Shown here: in pieces, positions 56,738 through 64,000 of the stretch
How positions within the stretch are numbered: the stretch's first letter is position 1
Layout of the letters: each line of letters starts with the position of its first letter
Source of the DNA: Alphaproteobacteria bacterium
Lineage (GTDB): Bacteria; Pseudomonadota; Alphaproteobacteria; UBA6615
DNA: 64,000 nt
Direction: 5' to 3'
Assembly (NCBI GenBank): GCA_022449545.1
Contig: JAKUPN010000011.1
Coordinates: forward strand, 1-64,000
Notes under the pieces: generated by a model
What the model saw: the letters and a program-made list of their open reading frames with translations, nothing else
What the model was told of the DNA's origin: nothing
Databases searched by the model: none
Position numbers and translations under genes: made by a program

Positions 56738-56814
56738 GGCGGAGTAGCTCAGCTGGTTAGAGCAGGGGAATCATAATCCTCGTGTCGGGGGTTCAAGTCC
56801 CTCCTCCGCTACCA
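56738..56814 (+). tRNA. tRNA-Met (anticodon CAT)
   Basis: A complete 77-base cloverleaf including encoded CCA. Acceptor GGCGGAG pairs with CTCCGCT (one G-T at the end), D stem GCTC/GAGC, anticodon stem GGGGA/TCCTC with loop ATCATAA, and T arm with GGTTCAAGTCC. A T8 run follows the CCA and may terminate it. Elongator Met is preferred over initiator, since there is no C1 mismatch or three-G anticodon stem pattern. A lysidine-modified tRNA-Ile2 with the same CAT anticodon cannot be fully excluded. Confidence 0.95.
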
Positions 56815-56929
56815 CTATTTTTTTTGATAATTAAATATATAAGGTCTAGTCTAATTTATTAAAGACTTGCTTTACACTTGTCTCCTCTGTTTCAATTATT
56901 GATATATGATTCCTAGAGAGGAGAAAATT

Positions 56930-57721
56930 ATGCCTGAGAAGTTAGACGAAAGTGCAGTAGGAAGAGCTGCAAAAATATTGGCAGAAGCAACTCGTTCTAG
57001 AACACTAATAAACCGATTGCCAGTAGATATACGCCCAGTCAATTCTGAGGATGGGAAGGCCATTGCTGAGGCAGCTCTTGACCTTATTGACAAGGAAGTG
57101 GTTGGTTGGAAAATCGGATATGCCTCTATCGCTGAAAGACGAGACATGGAAAATGTTCCAGTCCCGGGGCGTCTATTGCAGGGCTCCATATTGCAGAGTC
57201 CAGCTAATATACATTTAAGTGAATTAAATCATCCACTCATCGAGGCTGAGATTGCTTTAGTGCTCGGATCAGACATGCCTGCACGTGACACACTATATAC
57301 ACCTGAAGAAGCCAAAGAGGCGGTGTCTAGCGCTCATGTTGCTATAGAAATCGCTGATCCCCGTTACAAAGACTTTAATGAACCAGAAAATGCAGAATTT
57401 ATAGCCGATAATGCTTGTTCAAGATTTGTAGTTGTTGGGCCTGAAGTGCCCAATTGGAAAGATGGCCCTCTATCGGATATTGAAGTAACTATGTTATTTG
57501 ATGATGAGCTTGTCTCTAAGGGAAGAAAAGATGATGATCGATGCGATGGCTTTTGGTCTCTTGCTTGGTTGATAAATGATGTTGGTAAAAGAGGTTATAG
57601 CCTAAAAGCCGGGCAAGTTTTTTCCTCAGGAGCGGTAGCAAAAGTATTACCACTTGGAGACACTAGAAAGGTGGTTGTGAACTTTAATGGGGTGGACGCA
57701 GCTCTAAGTATTGGCGAATGA
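56930..57721 (+). CDS. 2-keto-4-pentenoate hydratase / FAH-family enzyme
   Basis: Related to MhpD-type hydratases and decarboxylases of meta-cleavage pathways. The family region includes VVGWKIGYAS, PLIEAEIALVLGSDMP and AIEIADPRYKDF near residue 140, plus GQVFSSGAVAKVLPL. An open frame from 56906 gives 8 more residues, but GAGAGGAG at 56914-56921 fits ATG 56930 and 263 residues. First gene of a same-strand set that begins 115 bases after the tRNA. Substrate unknown. Confidence 0.85.
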   Translation: MPEKLDESAVGRAAKILAEATRSRTLINRLPVDIRPVNSEDGKAIAEAALDLIDKEVVGWKIGYASIAERRDMENVPVPGRLLQGSILQSPANIHLSELNHPLIEAEIALVLGSDMPARDTLYTPEEAKEAVSSAHVAIEIADPRYKDFNEPENAEFIADNACSRFVVVGPEVPNWKDGPLSDIEVTMLFDDELVSKGRKDDDRCDGFWSLAWLINDVGKRGYSLKAGQVFSSGAVAKVLPLGDTRKVVVNFNGVDAALSIGE

Positions 57722-57747
57722 ATTAAAACATTTTAGGAGATTAGTGC

Positions 57748-59379
57748 ATGATAAATTCTGTCCAAGCTAAAGACTACGAAGAAATGCGTTCTAACCATAG
57801 TTTAGAAATACCTGAATATTATAACTTTGGGTTTGATGTGATTGAAAAAAGAGCCAGGGAACATGATAAAACTGCGTTTATATATATATCTCGTGAAAGA
57901 GAACTAGTAGAACACCACAAGTTTTCTGATTTGAATAAAAGCTCAAACCGTTTTGCTAACGTATTACTAGGTCTAGGGGTTAGACACGGCGATTTTGCTT
58001 TCGTCATGATTCCTCGTGTGCCTGCATGGTACCAAGTCATGATTGGTTGCATAAAAACTGGTGTTGTAGCTATGCCCGGGACTAATTTATTAACACCAAA
58101 AGATATTGAGTATCGTATAAATAAGTCTGGAGCCAAGTTAGCGATAGTGACTTCCGATGCTCTTTCTAAGATTGAAGAAATCCGAGATAAGTGTCCCAGT
58201 TTACAGCATTTAATAGTAGTAGGAGAAAATCATGATGGCTGGGTTGAATTCAACGAAGCTTGTGCCCTAGCCAGTGATGTCCTGAATAGGGCGGATGTTT
58301 ATCGCACCCGTGCAGAGGAGATCATGTTGGTCTATTTTACATCGGGAACAACTGCTTTTCCTAAAATGGTGCCTCGTGATCATGGCTATGCACTTGCTCA
58401 CGATATAACAGGTCGCTATTGGATGGAACTCAATGAAAATGACATTCACTGGACGCTATCCGATACTGGATGGGCAAAAGCTGCATGGGGAATGCTTTTT
58501 CCTCCATGGTTATTCGGAGTAACAATTATTCTTTATGATGCTGATCTTCGTTTTGATGCAGAGACACATTTGGAACTAATTAAAGAATTTGGAGTAACAA
58601 AATTTTGTGCTCCCCCCACTGTCTATCGTGTTTTTGCTCAGACAGATTTAACCAAATATGACCTAAGTTCAATAAATCACTCAATTAGTGCTGGTGAGCC
58701 TTTAAACCCCGAAGTTATGAGGGTTTGGAAGGACGCTACAGGGACAGAAATCTATGATGGCTATGGCCAGACAGAGACCATAAATATAGTTGCTAATTTT
58801 CCTGGTCAGGAATTGCGTCCTGGTTCAATGGGACGACCAGTTCCAGGTCTAGATGTTGATATAATAGATGAATCAGGCAACATTTTAGGCGACAACGAGG
58901 TAGGTCATATAGCGGTTAAATTAAATGAACCATATCCTCCTGGCTTATTTACCGGTTATTATAATGATCAGGAGGCTAATAAAGAATGTTTTCGTAACGA
59001 TTGGTATTATACTGGTGATACGGCGACTAGAGACCCAGATGGTTACATATGGTTTGTCGGCCGTTCAGACGACATAATTTCGTCAGCAGGTTACAGAATT
59101 AGCCCATTTGAAGTTGAGAGCGTACTTCAGGAACATCCAGCAATCGCAGAATCTGCTGTTGTGGCCAAGCCTGATAAGATACGTGGTTCTATAGTTAAGG
59201 CATTCGTTGTTCTTGCACCAGGAAATGAATCTACATCTAAGCTTGAAAAAGAAATTCAGGATTTTGTTAAGGAGCAGACAGCGCCGTATAAATATCCTCG
59301 TGAAATTGAGTTTCGAAAAACTCTTCCAAAAACGATCTCAGGAAAAATAAGACGCGTTGAGTTAAGGGCTGAATTGTAA
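57748..59379 (+). CDS. AMP-dependent acyl-CoA synthetase (medium-chain/benzoate-CoA ligase-like)
   Basis: Activates an organic acid to its CoA thioester with ATP. Adenylate-forming motifs: YFTSGTTAFPKMV near residue 195, YGQTE near 338, YYTGD near 424 and KTISGKIRR near 532. The 543 residues and the DTGWAKAAWGMLFPPWLFG segment resemble the ACSM and benzoate-CoA ligase group. 26 bases after the hydratase gene, so probably co-transcribed. The acid cannot be named. Confidence 0.9.
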   Translation: MINSVQAKDYEEMRSNHSLEIPEYYNFGFDVIEKRAREHDKTAFIYISRERELVEHHKFSDLNKSSNRFANVLLGLGVRHGDFAFVMIPRVPAWYQVMIGCIKTGVVAMPGTNLLTPKDIEYRINKSGAKLAIVTSDALSKIEEIRDKCPSLQHLIVVGENHDGWVEFNEACALASDVLNRADVYRTRAEEIMLVYFTSGTTAFPKMVPRDHGYALAHDITGRYWMELNENDIHWTLSDTGWAKAAWGMLFPPWLFGVTIILYDADLRFDAETHLELIKEFGVTKFCAPPTVYRVFAQTDLTKYDLSSINHSISAGEPLNPEVMRVWKDATGTEIYDGYGQTETINIVANFPGQELRPGSMGRPVPGLDVDIIDESGNILGDNEVGHIAVKLNEPYPPGLFTGYYNDQEANKECFRNDWYYTGDTATRDPDGYIWFVGRSDDIISSAGYRISPFEVESVLQEHPAIAESAVVAKPDKIRGSIVKAFVVLAPGNESTSKLEKEIQDFVKEQTAPYKYPREIEFRKTLPKTISGKIRRVELRAEL

Positions 59380-59399
59380 GTTTAGATTTTACTTTAAAA

Positions 59400-59416
59400 G
59401 AATAGCACTCCTATTC
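59400..59416 (+). other. Small perfect hairpin after the acyl-CoA synthetase gene
   Basis: GAATAG and CTATTC form a six-bp stem with loop CACTC, 20 bases after the stop at 59379. No T-run follows. It lies in a 165-base gap that also contains a TATAAT-like AT-rich stretch before the next gene. Could be a weak terminator or mRNA-stabilising end. Confidence 0.3.
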
Positions 59417-59544
59417 AGTATCGAGTATTATATATATATTCGTTGAATACCACGGTGCTAGTCGGATAATAAGTTCTATCTAGTATATAATTGTCCATCT
59501 GTGGCTGTAGAGACCTTTAATAACTTATGTTAATCGGGTGAAAA

Positions 59545-61077
59545 ATGTCTGAAGAGGCTAAGCTAACTATACGACTTAACGTTAATGACAACGTAATTGT
59601 CGCTCGCGTTGAAATACTGCCAGGTACTCATATTCAAGATGAGAATATCAAAACTATCGTTCAGATTCCTAGAGGTCATAAAATTGCTACTTCTTTAATT
59701 TCTAAAGGTGACGTAGTCAGGAAGTACAATCAGATAATTGGCTTTGCTACTGAGGATATAAGTGCAGGAGATCATATCCATACTCATAACTGTGAATTTA
59801 GAGTATTTGAGCGTGATTATGCCTTTTCTACTGAATTAATTAAAAGCACAAAAGTTCCTATAGAGAAGCAAAGGACATTTCAGGGTTATAAACGTCAAAC
59901 TGGTAGGGTAGGGACACGCAATCATATAGGCATTCTTACTTCAGTGAATTGTTCGGCCACCGTAGCCCGTTATATTGCAGATACATTCAATAAGACTGAT
60001 CTTCTTATGGATTACCCCAACATTGATGGTGTTTCAGCATTTGTCCATTCAACCGGATGTGGTATGGCAGATTCTGGAGAAGGATATGAAAATTTGCAAA
60101 GAACCTTGTGGGGCTATGCCCGCCATCCTAATTTTTCTGGAATATTAATTGTCGGGTTAGGTTGTGAAGTTAATCAAATACCATTTCTGCTCGATTCATA
60201 TGGTCTTGAACTTAATGACACATTTCAAACTATGACTATTCAAGAATCAGGTGGGACCCGGAAAACGGTTGATGAGGCGGTCGAGCGGATAAAAACAATG
60301 TTACCAACTGCAAACGAGGTAACTCGTGAGCCAGTTCCTGCAAGCGAACTGACCGTTGCACTCCAATGTGGAGGTTCTGACTCATATTCAGGCATAACAG
60401 CAAACCCAGCTTTAGGAAATGCTGTTGATCGATTAGTTGCCAATGGCGGTACCGGGATTCTTTCTGAAACGCCGGAGATTTATGGAGCCGAGCACCTATT
60501 AACAAGAAGAGCAATAAGTCCTGATGTTGGAGAAAGGCTAGTTGAAAGAATTCGTTGGTGGGAAGACTATACAGCTCGAAATCATGGTACAATGGATAAT
60601 AATCCATCTCCTGGAAATAAAGCAGGAGGTCTTACAACCATATTAGAGAAGTCACTTGGGGCAGCAGCTAAAGGTGGCACCACAAATTTAATGGGTGTTT
60701 ACAAATACGGAGAACTAATTGAGAAAAAAGGTTTTGTTTTTATGGATAGTCCTGGTTACGACCCTGCATCAATTACAGGTCAGGTCGCTTCTGGTGCCAA
60801 TCTAGTTTGTTTTACAACTGGGAGAGGTTCTGTATATGGATGCAAGCCTTCACCATCAATAAAACTTTCGACTAACACTGCAATGTATCGCAAAATGTCA
60901 GAAGACATGGATATAAATTGTGGGGTCATAGCGGATGGAGATTCATCTGTTGAAGAAGTTGGTGAACAGATATTTGAATATTTTTTATCTGTTGCTAGTG
61001 GAAATAAATCTAAGTCAGAAGAAATGGGATTTGGTGATAATGAGTTTATTCCATGGCAAATAGGCGCGGTAATGTGA
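59545..61077 (+). CDS. Altronate dehydratase-like protein (UxaA family, SAF + dehydratase domains)
   Basis: UxaA-family enzymes remove water from sugar acids such as altronate or galactarate. The first 90 residues form a SAF domain (EILPGTHIQDENIKTI, GDHIHTHNCEF). The dehydratase part has GYKRQTGRVGTRNHIGILTSVNCSATVA, FVHSTGCGMADSGEGYENLQR, LQCGGSDSYSGITANPALG and the C-terminal GRGSVYGCKPSPSIKLSTNT. The 510-residue one-piece form matches altronate dehydratase. Substrate is inferred only by family; its neighbours do not include other uronate genes. Confidence 0.88.
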   Translation: MSEEAKLTIRLNVNDNVIVARVEILPGTHIQDENIKTIVQIPRGHKIATSLISKGDVVRKYNQIIGFATEDISAGDHIHTHNCEFRVFERDYAFSTELIKSTKVPIEKQRTFQGYKRQTGRVGTRNHIGILTSVNCSATVARYIADTFNKTDLLMDYPNIDGVSAFVHSTGCGMADSGEGYENLQRTLWGYARHPNFSGILIVGLGCEVNQIPFLLDSYGLELNDTFQTMTIQESGGTRKTVDEAVERIKTMLPTANEVTREPVPASELTVALQCGGSDSYSGITANPALGNAVDRLVANGGTGILSETPEIYGAEHLLTRRAISPDVGERLVERIRWWEDYTARNHGTMDNNPSPGNKAGGLTTILEKSLGAAAKGGTTNLMGVYKYGELIEKKGFVFMDSPGYDPASITGQVASGANLVCFTTGRGSVYGCKPSPSIKLSTNTAMYRKMSEDMDINCGVIADGDSSVEEVGEQIFEYFLSVASGNKSKSEEMGFGDNEFIPWQIGAVM

Positions 61078-61097
61078 TTTTTTTGGGTCTAGTAAAG

Positions 61098-61592
61098 CTA
61101 TCTGATAAATTGATCTATGTAGTCAGTTCCTAAGCCACATTCTTCATACCACGATTTGCAAAGATCTATTTTGGTGAAAACGTCATCGTATCCTATCTGG
61201 GCACCATTTTCATCAACGTAAATGACTGGCCCTCCATTATTGAAAAACGTAATCATCTCGTTTTTATCTTCAAGGACTAAAGTGTGCGTTTCCCCAGGTG
61301 GTTCATATACGTATGTCCCAGGTTCAGCTACCCAGTCATGTTCCAAATATCGCCATTTTCCTTTGATAACGTACCCGTGTACTGGTGCTGGATGTCTGTG
61401 TCTGCTTAGCATTCCGGCACGACGCACTCTTAGTAGATCGGTGAATCCGCCCCCTCTTGTGTCGAGCATAAGAGGTCTAAACCAAACGTTGTCCTTTTGA
61501 GGCACCCATACTCTTTCATCTTCTGGGGCTGCTAATGTAATAATTTCCGATGTTGCATAAGAATGAGTTATTAAGTTGTTAGCATTTGTCAT
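61098..61592 (-). CDS. Cupin protein, 2,4'-dihydroxyacetophenone dioxygenase-like
   Basis: A cupin of the ring- or chain-cleaving DAD group. The 164 residues have the two cupin motifs: HRHPAPVHGYVIKGKWRY near residues 60-78, with several metal-binding histidines, and EPGTYVYEPPGETHTLV. The WVPQKDNVWFRPLMLDTRGGGFTDLLRV start is typical. Opposite strand to, and facing, the dehydratase gene, 21 bases apart. Fe-dependent dioxygenase activity is inferred. Confidence 0.85.
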   Translation of the reverse strand: MTNANNLITHSYATSEIITLAAPEDERVWVPQKDNVWFRPLMLDTRGGGFTDLLRVRRAGMLSRHRHPAPVHGYVIKGKWRYLEHDWVAEPGTYVYEPPGETHTLVLEDKNEMITFFNNGGPVIYVDENGAQIGYDDVFTKIDLCKSWYEECGLGTDYIDQFIR

Positions 61593-61623
61593 TTCGTTTC
61601 GGCTTCTAGTTATTTATAAAATT

Positions 61624-62307
61624 TTAACTTATTCTCTGGTCGCCATATAAGAATTTATATTTTTCAATTATTATTTCTGTTTTGCTCAAAATAAGTGATT
61701 TTAATTTTTCTGATAAATATTCTGATGATGTTTTTGTTGTGACATTAGAATTACTACCTTCTACAAGAATAGCCCATTCTGTTTTCTGATTAGGATCAAC
61801 TGTTTGGCCTAATGCGTTGGCCAATCTTTTATCGGCTTCAACGTCTACTGACACTAGACAAGATCCAACAATGCCCGGAAGTTCATTCAACTCGTGAAGG
61901 GCGCCTTTGTTTATCCACTCTAGTAATTTCTGTTTTTTTGTCGGGTCCAAATAGAAGCGAAATAAGGCAAGGGCTGCTCCCATTCCGCATGTATAATCAG
62001 CCTCTACTCTGCATGGCATACGGTGCCATTTAGTAAACTGAGGCATTATCGATTTGCTCCATTCTGATGGAGTTTTAAGAACTTTTGCGTAATCTGGTGA
62101 AGCTATATTATCTGAGTCTAGCGCCTCATACGTCGAAAGATATTTAATTTCTGCTTCCACCGCTTCATACCTTCTAGCCCTCCGGAAACCAGCAATGTTA
62201 ATGCGTTCCATGAGGTGTTCTCGATTGTACCACTCATTAAAGTCTGCATCCAATTCTGAGGACACTTCCGTGAAGGTCATCAATAAGCCTTTACCGTATA
62301 ACTTCAT
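61624..62307 (-). CDS. Uncharacterised protein, possible dimeric alpha+beta barrel (EthD-like)
   Basis: I do not recognise this with certainty. The N-terminal half reads LLMTFTEVSSELDADFNEWYNREHLMERINIAGFRRARRYE, the FNEWYNxEHL pattern seen in EthD-like and related ferredoxin-fold proteins; a second similar half seems to start near residue 105. 227 residues, no membrane segment. It lies 31 bases upstream of the cupin gene on the same strand, so both may act in the same catabolic step. AAGGGA about 9 bases upstream supports the start at 62307. Confidence 0.7.
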   Translation of the reverse strand: MKLYGKGLLMTFTEVSSELDADFNEWYNREHLMERINIAGFRRARRYEAVEAEIKYLSTYEALDSDNIASPDYAKVLKTPSEWSKSIMPQFTKWHRMPCRVEADYTCGMGAALALFRFYLDPTKKQKLLEWINKGALHELNELPGIVGSCLVSVDVEADKRLANALGQTVDPNQKTEWAILVEGSNSNVTTKTSSEYLSEKLKSLILSKTEIIIEKYKFLYGDQRIS

Positions 62308-62320
62308 ATTATCTGTCCCT

Positions 62321-62839
62321 TCACTCGAGTTCTCGTGGTCGTATAAATTTAATTAGCTTAGTATTTGTTGATTTAATATCAGTCCAATTTTCATTATTAA
62401 GTTCGAATGCAGCGAGTGCTCCAGCGGAAAATCCTTCATTTAGTTTTTCTTGGGTTATGTCTAAGCTATCACCTATTATTAAATGCATCGCGAGAGATTC
62501 AATTCCTGGATTATGTCCTATTAATAGAACTATTTTTACTGCGTCATCGATATTTGAAATTTGTTCTAAAATATCGCTAGGGCTGGCAAGGTAAAGCTCA
62601 TCTTGTTTTACCTCTGATGTATTTTTCCCTATTACTCTTCTCATTGCATCCCAAGTCTCTTGGGTACGGCGCGCTGATGATATTAAAGCAATTTCGGGCA
62701 GTAATGCATTTTCTTTAATCCAATTTGCTATACTTATAGAATCATTAAGGCCATGCGTAGTGAGAGCTCGATCAATGTCTTCTTTACCAGGATCGTTCGA
62801 CTCGGATTTGCCATGGCGCATAAGTAGAAGGTATTTCAT
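62321..62839 (-). CDS. sixA: SixA-like histidine phosphatase
   Basis: A phosphohistidine phosphatase of the RHG superfamily. The catalytic RHG is at residues 8-10 (LLLMRHGKSESNDPG), with SSARRTQETWDAM and the second histidine in LLIGHNPGIESLA. 172 residues. In E. coli SixA acts on histidine phosphotransfer proteins; the target here is unknown. Lies 13 bases upstream of the unknown gene on the same strand. Confidence 0.9.
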   Translation of the reverse strand: MKYLLLMRHGKSESNDPGKEDIDRALTTHGLNDSISIANWIKENALLPEIALISSARRTQETWDAMRRVIGKNTSEVKQDELYLASPSDILEQISNIDDAVKIVLLIGHNPGIESLAMHLIIGDSLDITQEKLNEGFSAGALAAFELNNENWTDIKSTNTKLIKFIRPRELE

Positions 62840-63101
62840 ATAAATTTCTTTTTAATCAGATCAAGGATATCTACAATTTCCATAAAATTCCCATTTTAAC
62901 AAGTGATAATTATTTATTGGATATGCCAGTGCAAAAAAGGTGAAAAGACTATAGTTTAGCTTGGATTTGTTACTATTATTGTAATGATTTTATTAAGTAA
63001 ATTAGAATACATTATGTATGAATTATGTATAATTTTTTATTTAAAGGTCATCAACAGGATCCTAACCTGTGTATAATAAGTAAAATTAGTCAAAAAAGCG
63101 T

Positions 63102-63130
63102 TTGACACCTTCGTAAACCAGGCGTACAAA
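63102..63130 (+). promoter_or_regulatory. rRNA operon promoter
   Basis: TTGACA (63102-63107) and TACAAA (63125-63130) with a 17-base spacer, about 270 bases before the 16S gene. The -10 runs straight into a GC-rich CCCCGCC, as expected for growth-rate-controlled rRNA promoters. Confidence 0.7.
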
Positions 63131-63173
63131 CCCCGCCACCGCTTGAGTTGATTAATTCTTTCGGGCGGGGTTT
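63128..63173 (+). other. Ten-bp hairpin at the start of the rRNA leader
   Basis: AAACCCCGCC (63128-63137) and GGCGGGGTTT (63164-63173) are exact complements around a 26-base loop. The left arm overlaps the last bases of the -10, so the initial transcript would carry most of the stem. A terminator role is unlikely because only TTT follows. Confidence 0.6.
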
Positions 63174-63217
63174 CCGTAAGTCATTTTCCGCTGCTCAATA
63201 GAGCTTCGGGACCTACG

Positions 63218-63233
63218 TGCTGTTTGACATTGT
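63218..63233 (+). promoter_or_regulatory. boxA-like antitermination site of the rRNA leader
   Basis: TGCTGTTTGACATTGT resembles E. coli boxA (TGCTCTTTAACAA), which binds NusB/S10 to prevent early Rho termination. Placed 164 bases before 16S. It contains TTGACA, but no -10 follows at 17 bases, so I read it as boxA and not as a second promoter. Confidence 0.65.
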
Positions 63234-63248
63234 AAAAATGAACGAAGG

Positions 63249-63291
63249 GATGCGCAGGCGGCGGTGCATGTTTTATGCCTGCTTGCGCATC
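63249..63291 (+). other. Leader stem-loop upstream of 16S
   Basis: GATGCGCAGGC (63249-63259) pairs with GCTTGCGCATC (63281-63291), eleven pairs with one G-T, with an inner GCAT/ATGC hairpin. Probably part of the structured pre-16S leader. Confidence 0.6.
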
Positions 63292-63297
63292 AAATAC

Positions 63298-63331
63298 GAA
63301 GACAAATTTATCTTTTGATAAGTTTGCCTTC
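63298..63331 (+). other. Long stem-loop in the 16S leader
   Basis: Bases 63298-63312 and 63317-63331 form a 15-bp stem (two G-T-type pairs) around a TTTT loop. A long duplex like this is a plausible RNase III or chaperoning element in the pre-rRNA. Confidence 0.6.
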
Positions 63332-63396
63332 GCTTGTGCAAGCAAGGCTTTAAGTCAACCTGGTTAATGTTGGTTTATTCATTGATCGGGGAAATC

Positions 63397-64000
<604 letters not shown>

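Larger units (their letters stand above)
62840..63396 (+). other. rRNA operon upstream and leader region
   Basis: These 557 bases have no gene. The left 260 are very AT-rich (TTATGTATGAATTATG-like repeats), typical of an upstream activating region. A TATAAT at 63072-63077 has no -35 at the right distance. The right part is the rRNA leader with promoter, hairpins and antitermination box, listed separately. Confidence 0.8.

Noticed and set aside
60236-60607. 123-residue minus-strand open frame inside the UxaA-like gene
   Set aside because: Antisense to a conserved coding region; no start signal or recognisable motif.
56738-62840. Integrated island using tRNA-Met as attachment site
   Set aside because: No integrase and no second copy of the tRNA 3' end seen downstream; kept only as an open question.
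63049-63077. Promoter with TATAAT at 63072-63077
   Set aside because: The hexamer 17 bases upstream (CATCAA) is a poor -35; could be a minor start only.
63224-63253. Second rRNA promoter using TTGACA at 63224-63229
   Set aside because: No acceptable -10 at 16-18 bases; the context fits boxA instead.

Overview
The window comes from a low-GC (AT-rich) alphaproteobacterium. The 604 bases of 16S rRNA at the right end read as alphaproteobacterial, resembling Rhodospirillales-type lineages; I cannot place it more finely by eye. Supporting signs are the gene order rpsM-rpsK-rpoA-rplQ without rpsD, an ATP12-type F1 assembly chaperone, an IscR-led SUF operon, and the neighbourhood rne-amidase-mrcA-prfB. 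I see no insertion sequence, prophage or CRISPR array, and coding density is high.

Layout. 1-12417: the end of the S10 operon, the spc operon with secY and adk, and the alpha operon, which has its own strong promoter in front of rpsM and a clear terminator after rplQ. 12484-17361: a DegP/HtrA periplasmic protease, a frameshifted rarA, a fluoride channel, an RluC-like pseudouridine synthase and an ATP12 chaperone. 17431-21101: both subunits of an acyl-CoA (probably propionyl-CoA) carboxylase. 21169-27388: lipB, an S9 peptidase, a zeta-class GST/maleylacetoacetate isomerase, an M48-TPR protease and a PLP aminotransferase. 27396-35175: RNase E, a cell-wall amidase, PBP1A and release factor 2. 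35239-43170: a DUF455 ferritin-like protein, a Bcp peroxiredoxin, a giant AsmA/YhdP-like protein, tyrS, anmK and a hydrolase. 43261-53447: a roughly 10 kb iron-sulfur assembly operon, cysE-iscR-two IscS/NifS-sufB-C-D-S-U-T-sufA-ferredoxin, behind an IscR-like operator. 53465-56572: tenA, mnmA, a hydrolase and a RidA protein. 56738-56814: tRNA-Met. 56930-62307: a small catabolic cluster (hydratase, acyl-CoA synthetase, UxaA-type dehydratase, DAD-like cupin, unknown protein). Then sixA and the promoter, leader and first part of an rRNA operon.

The most interesting signal is at 36046-36510. The Bcp peroxiredoxin has an in-frame UGA exactly where the peroxidatic cysteine should be (TPG-U-TKEAC). 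The UGA is followed at once by a two-tier stem-loop (36331-36375) whose position and loop fit the bacterial SECIS model. It is best read as a selenoprotein that plain gene callers would truncate to an 81-residue fragment. Only 2.3 kb away, prfB uses a different UGA recoding event, the classical programmed +1 frameshift, so a plain ORF search also cuts that gene short. In contrast, rarA is broken by a real one-base deletion with no recoding signal.

How the genes work together: the cysE-suf operon couples cysteine synthesis (CysE), sulfur release (three desulfurases), scaffold and carriers (SufBCD, SufU, SufA, ferredoxin) and IscR feedback. MnmA, just downstream, uses desulfurase-derived sulfur for tRNA thiolation. 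The catabolic cluster beyond the tRNA probably degrades an organic acid through a CoA thioester, but its substrate cannot be read from the sequence.
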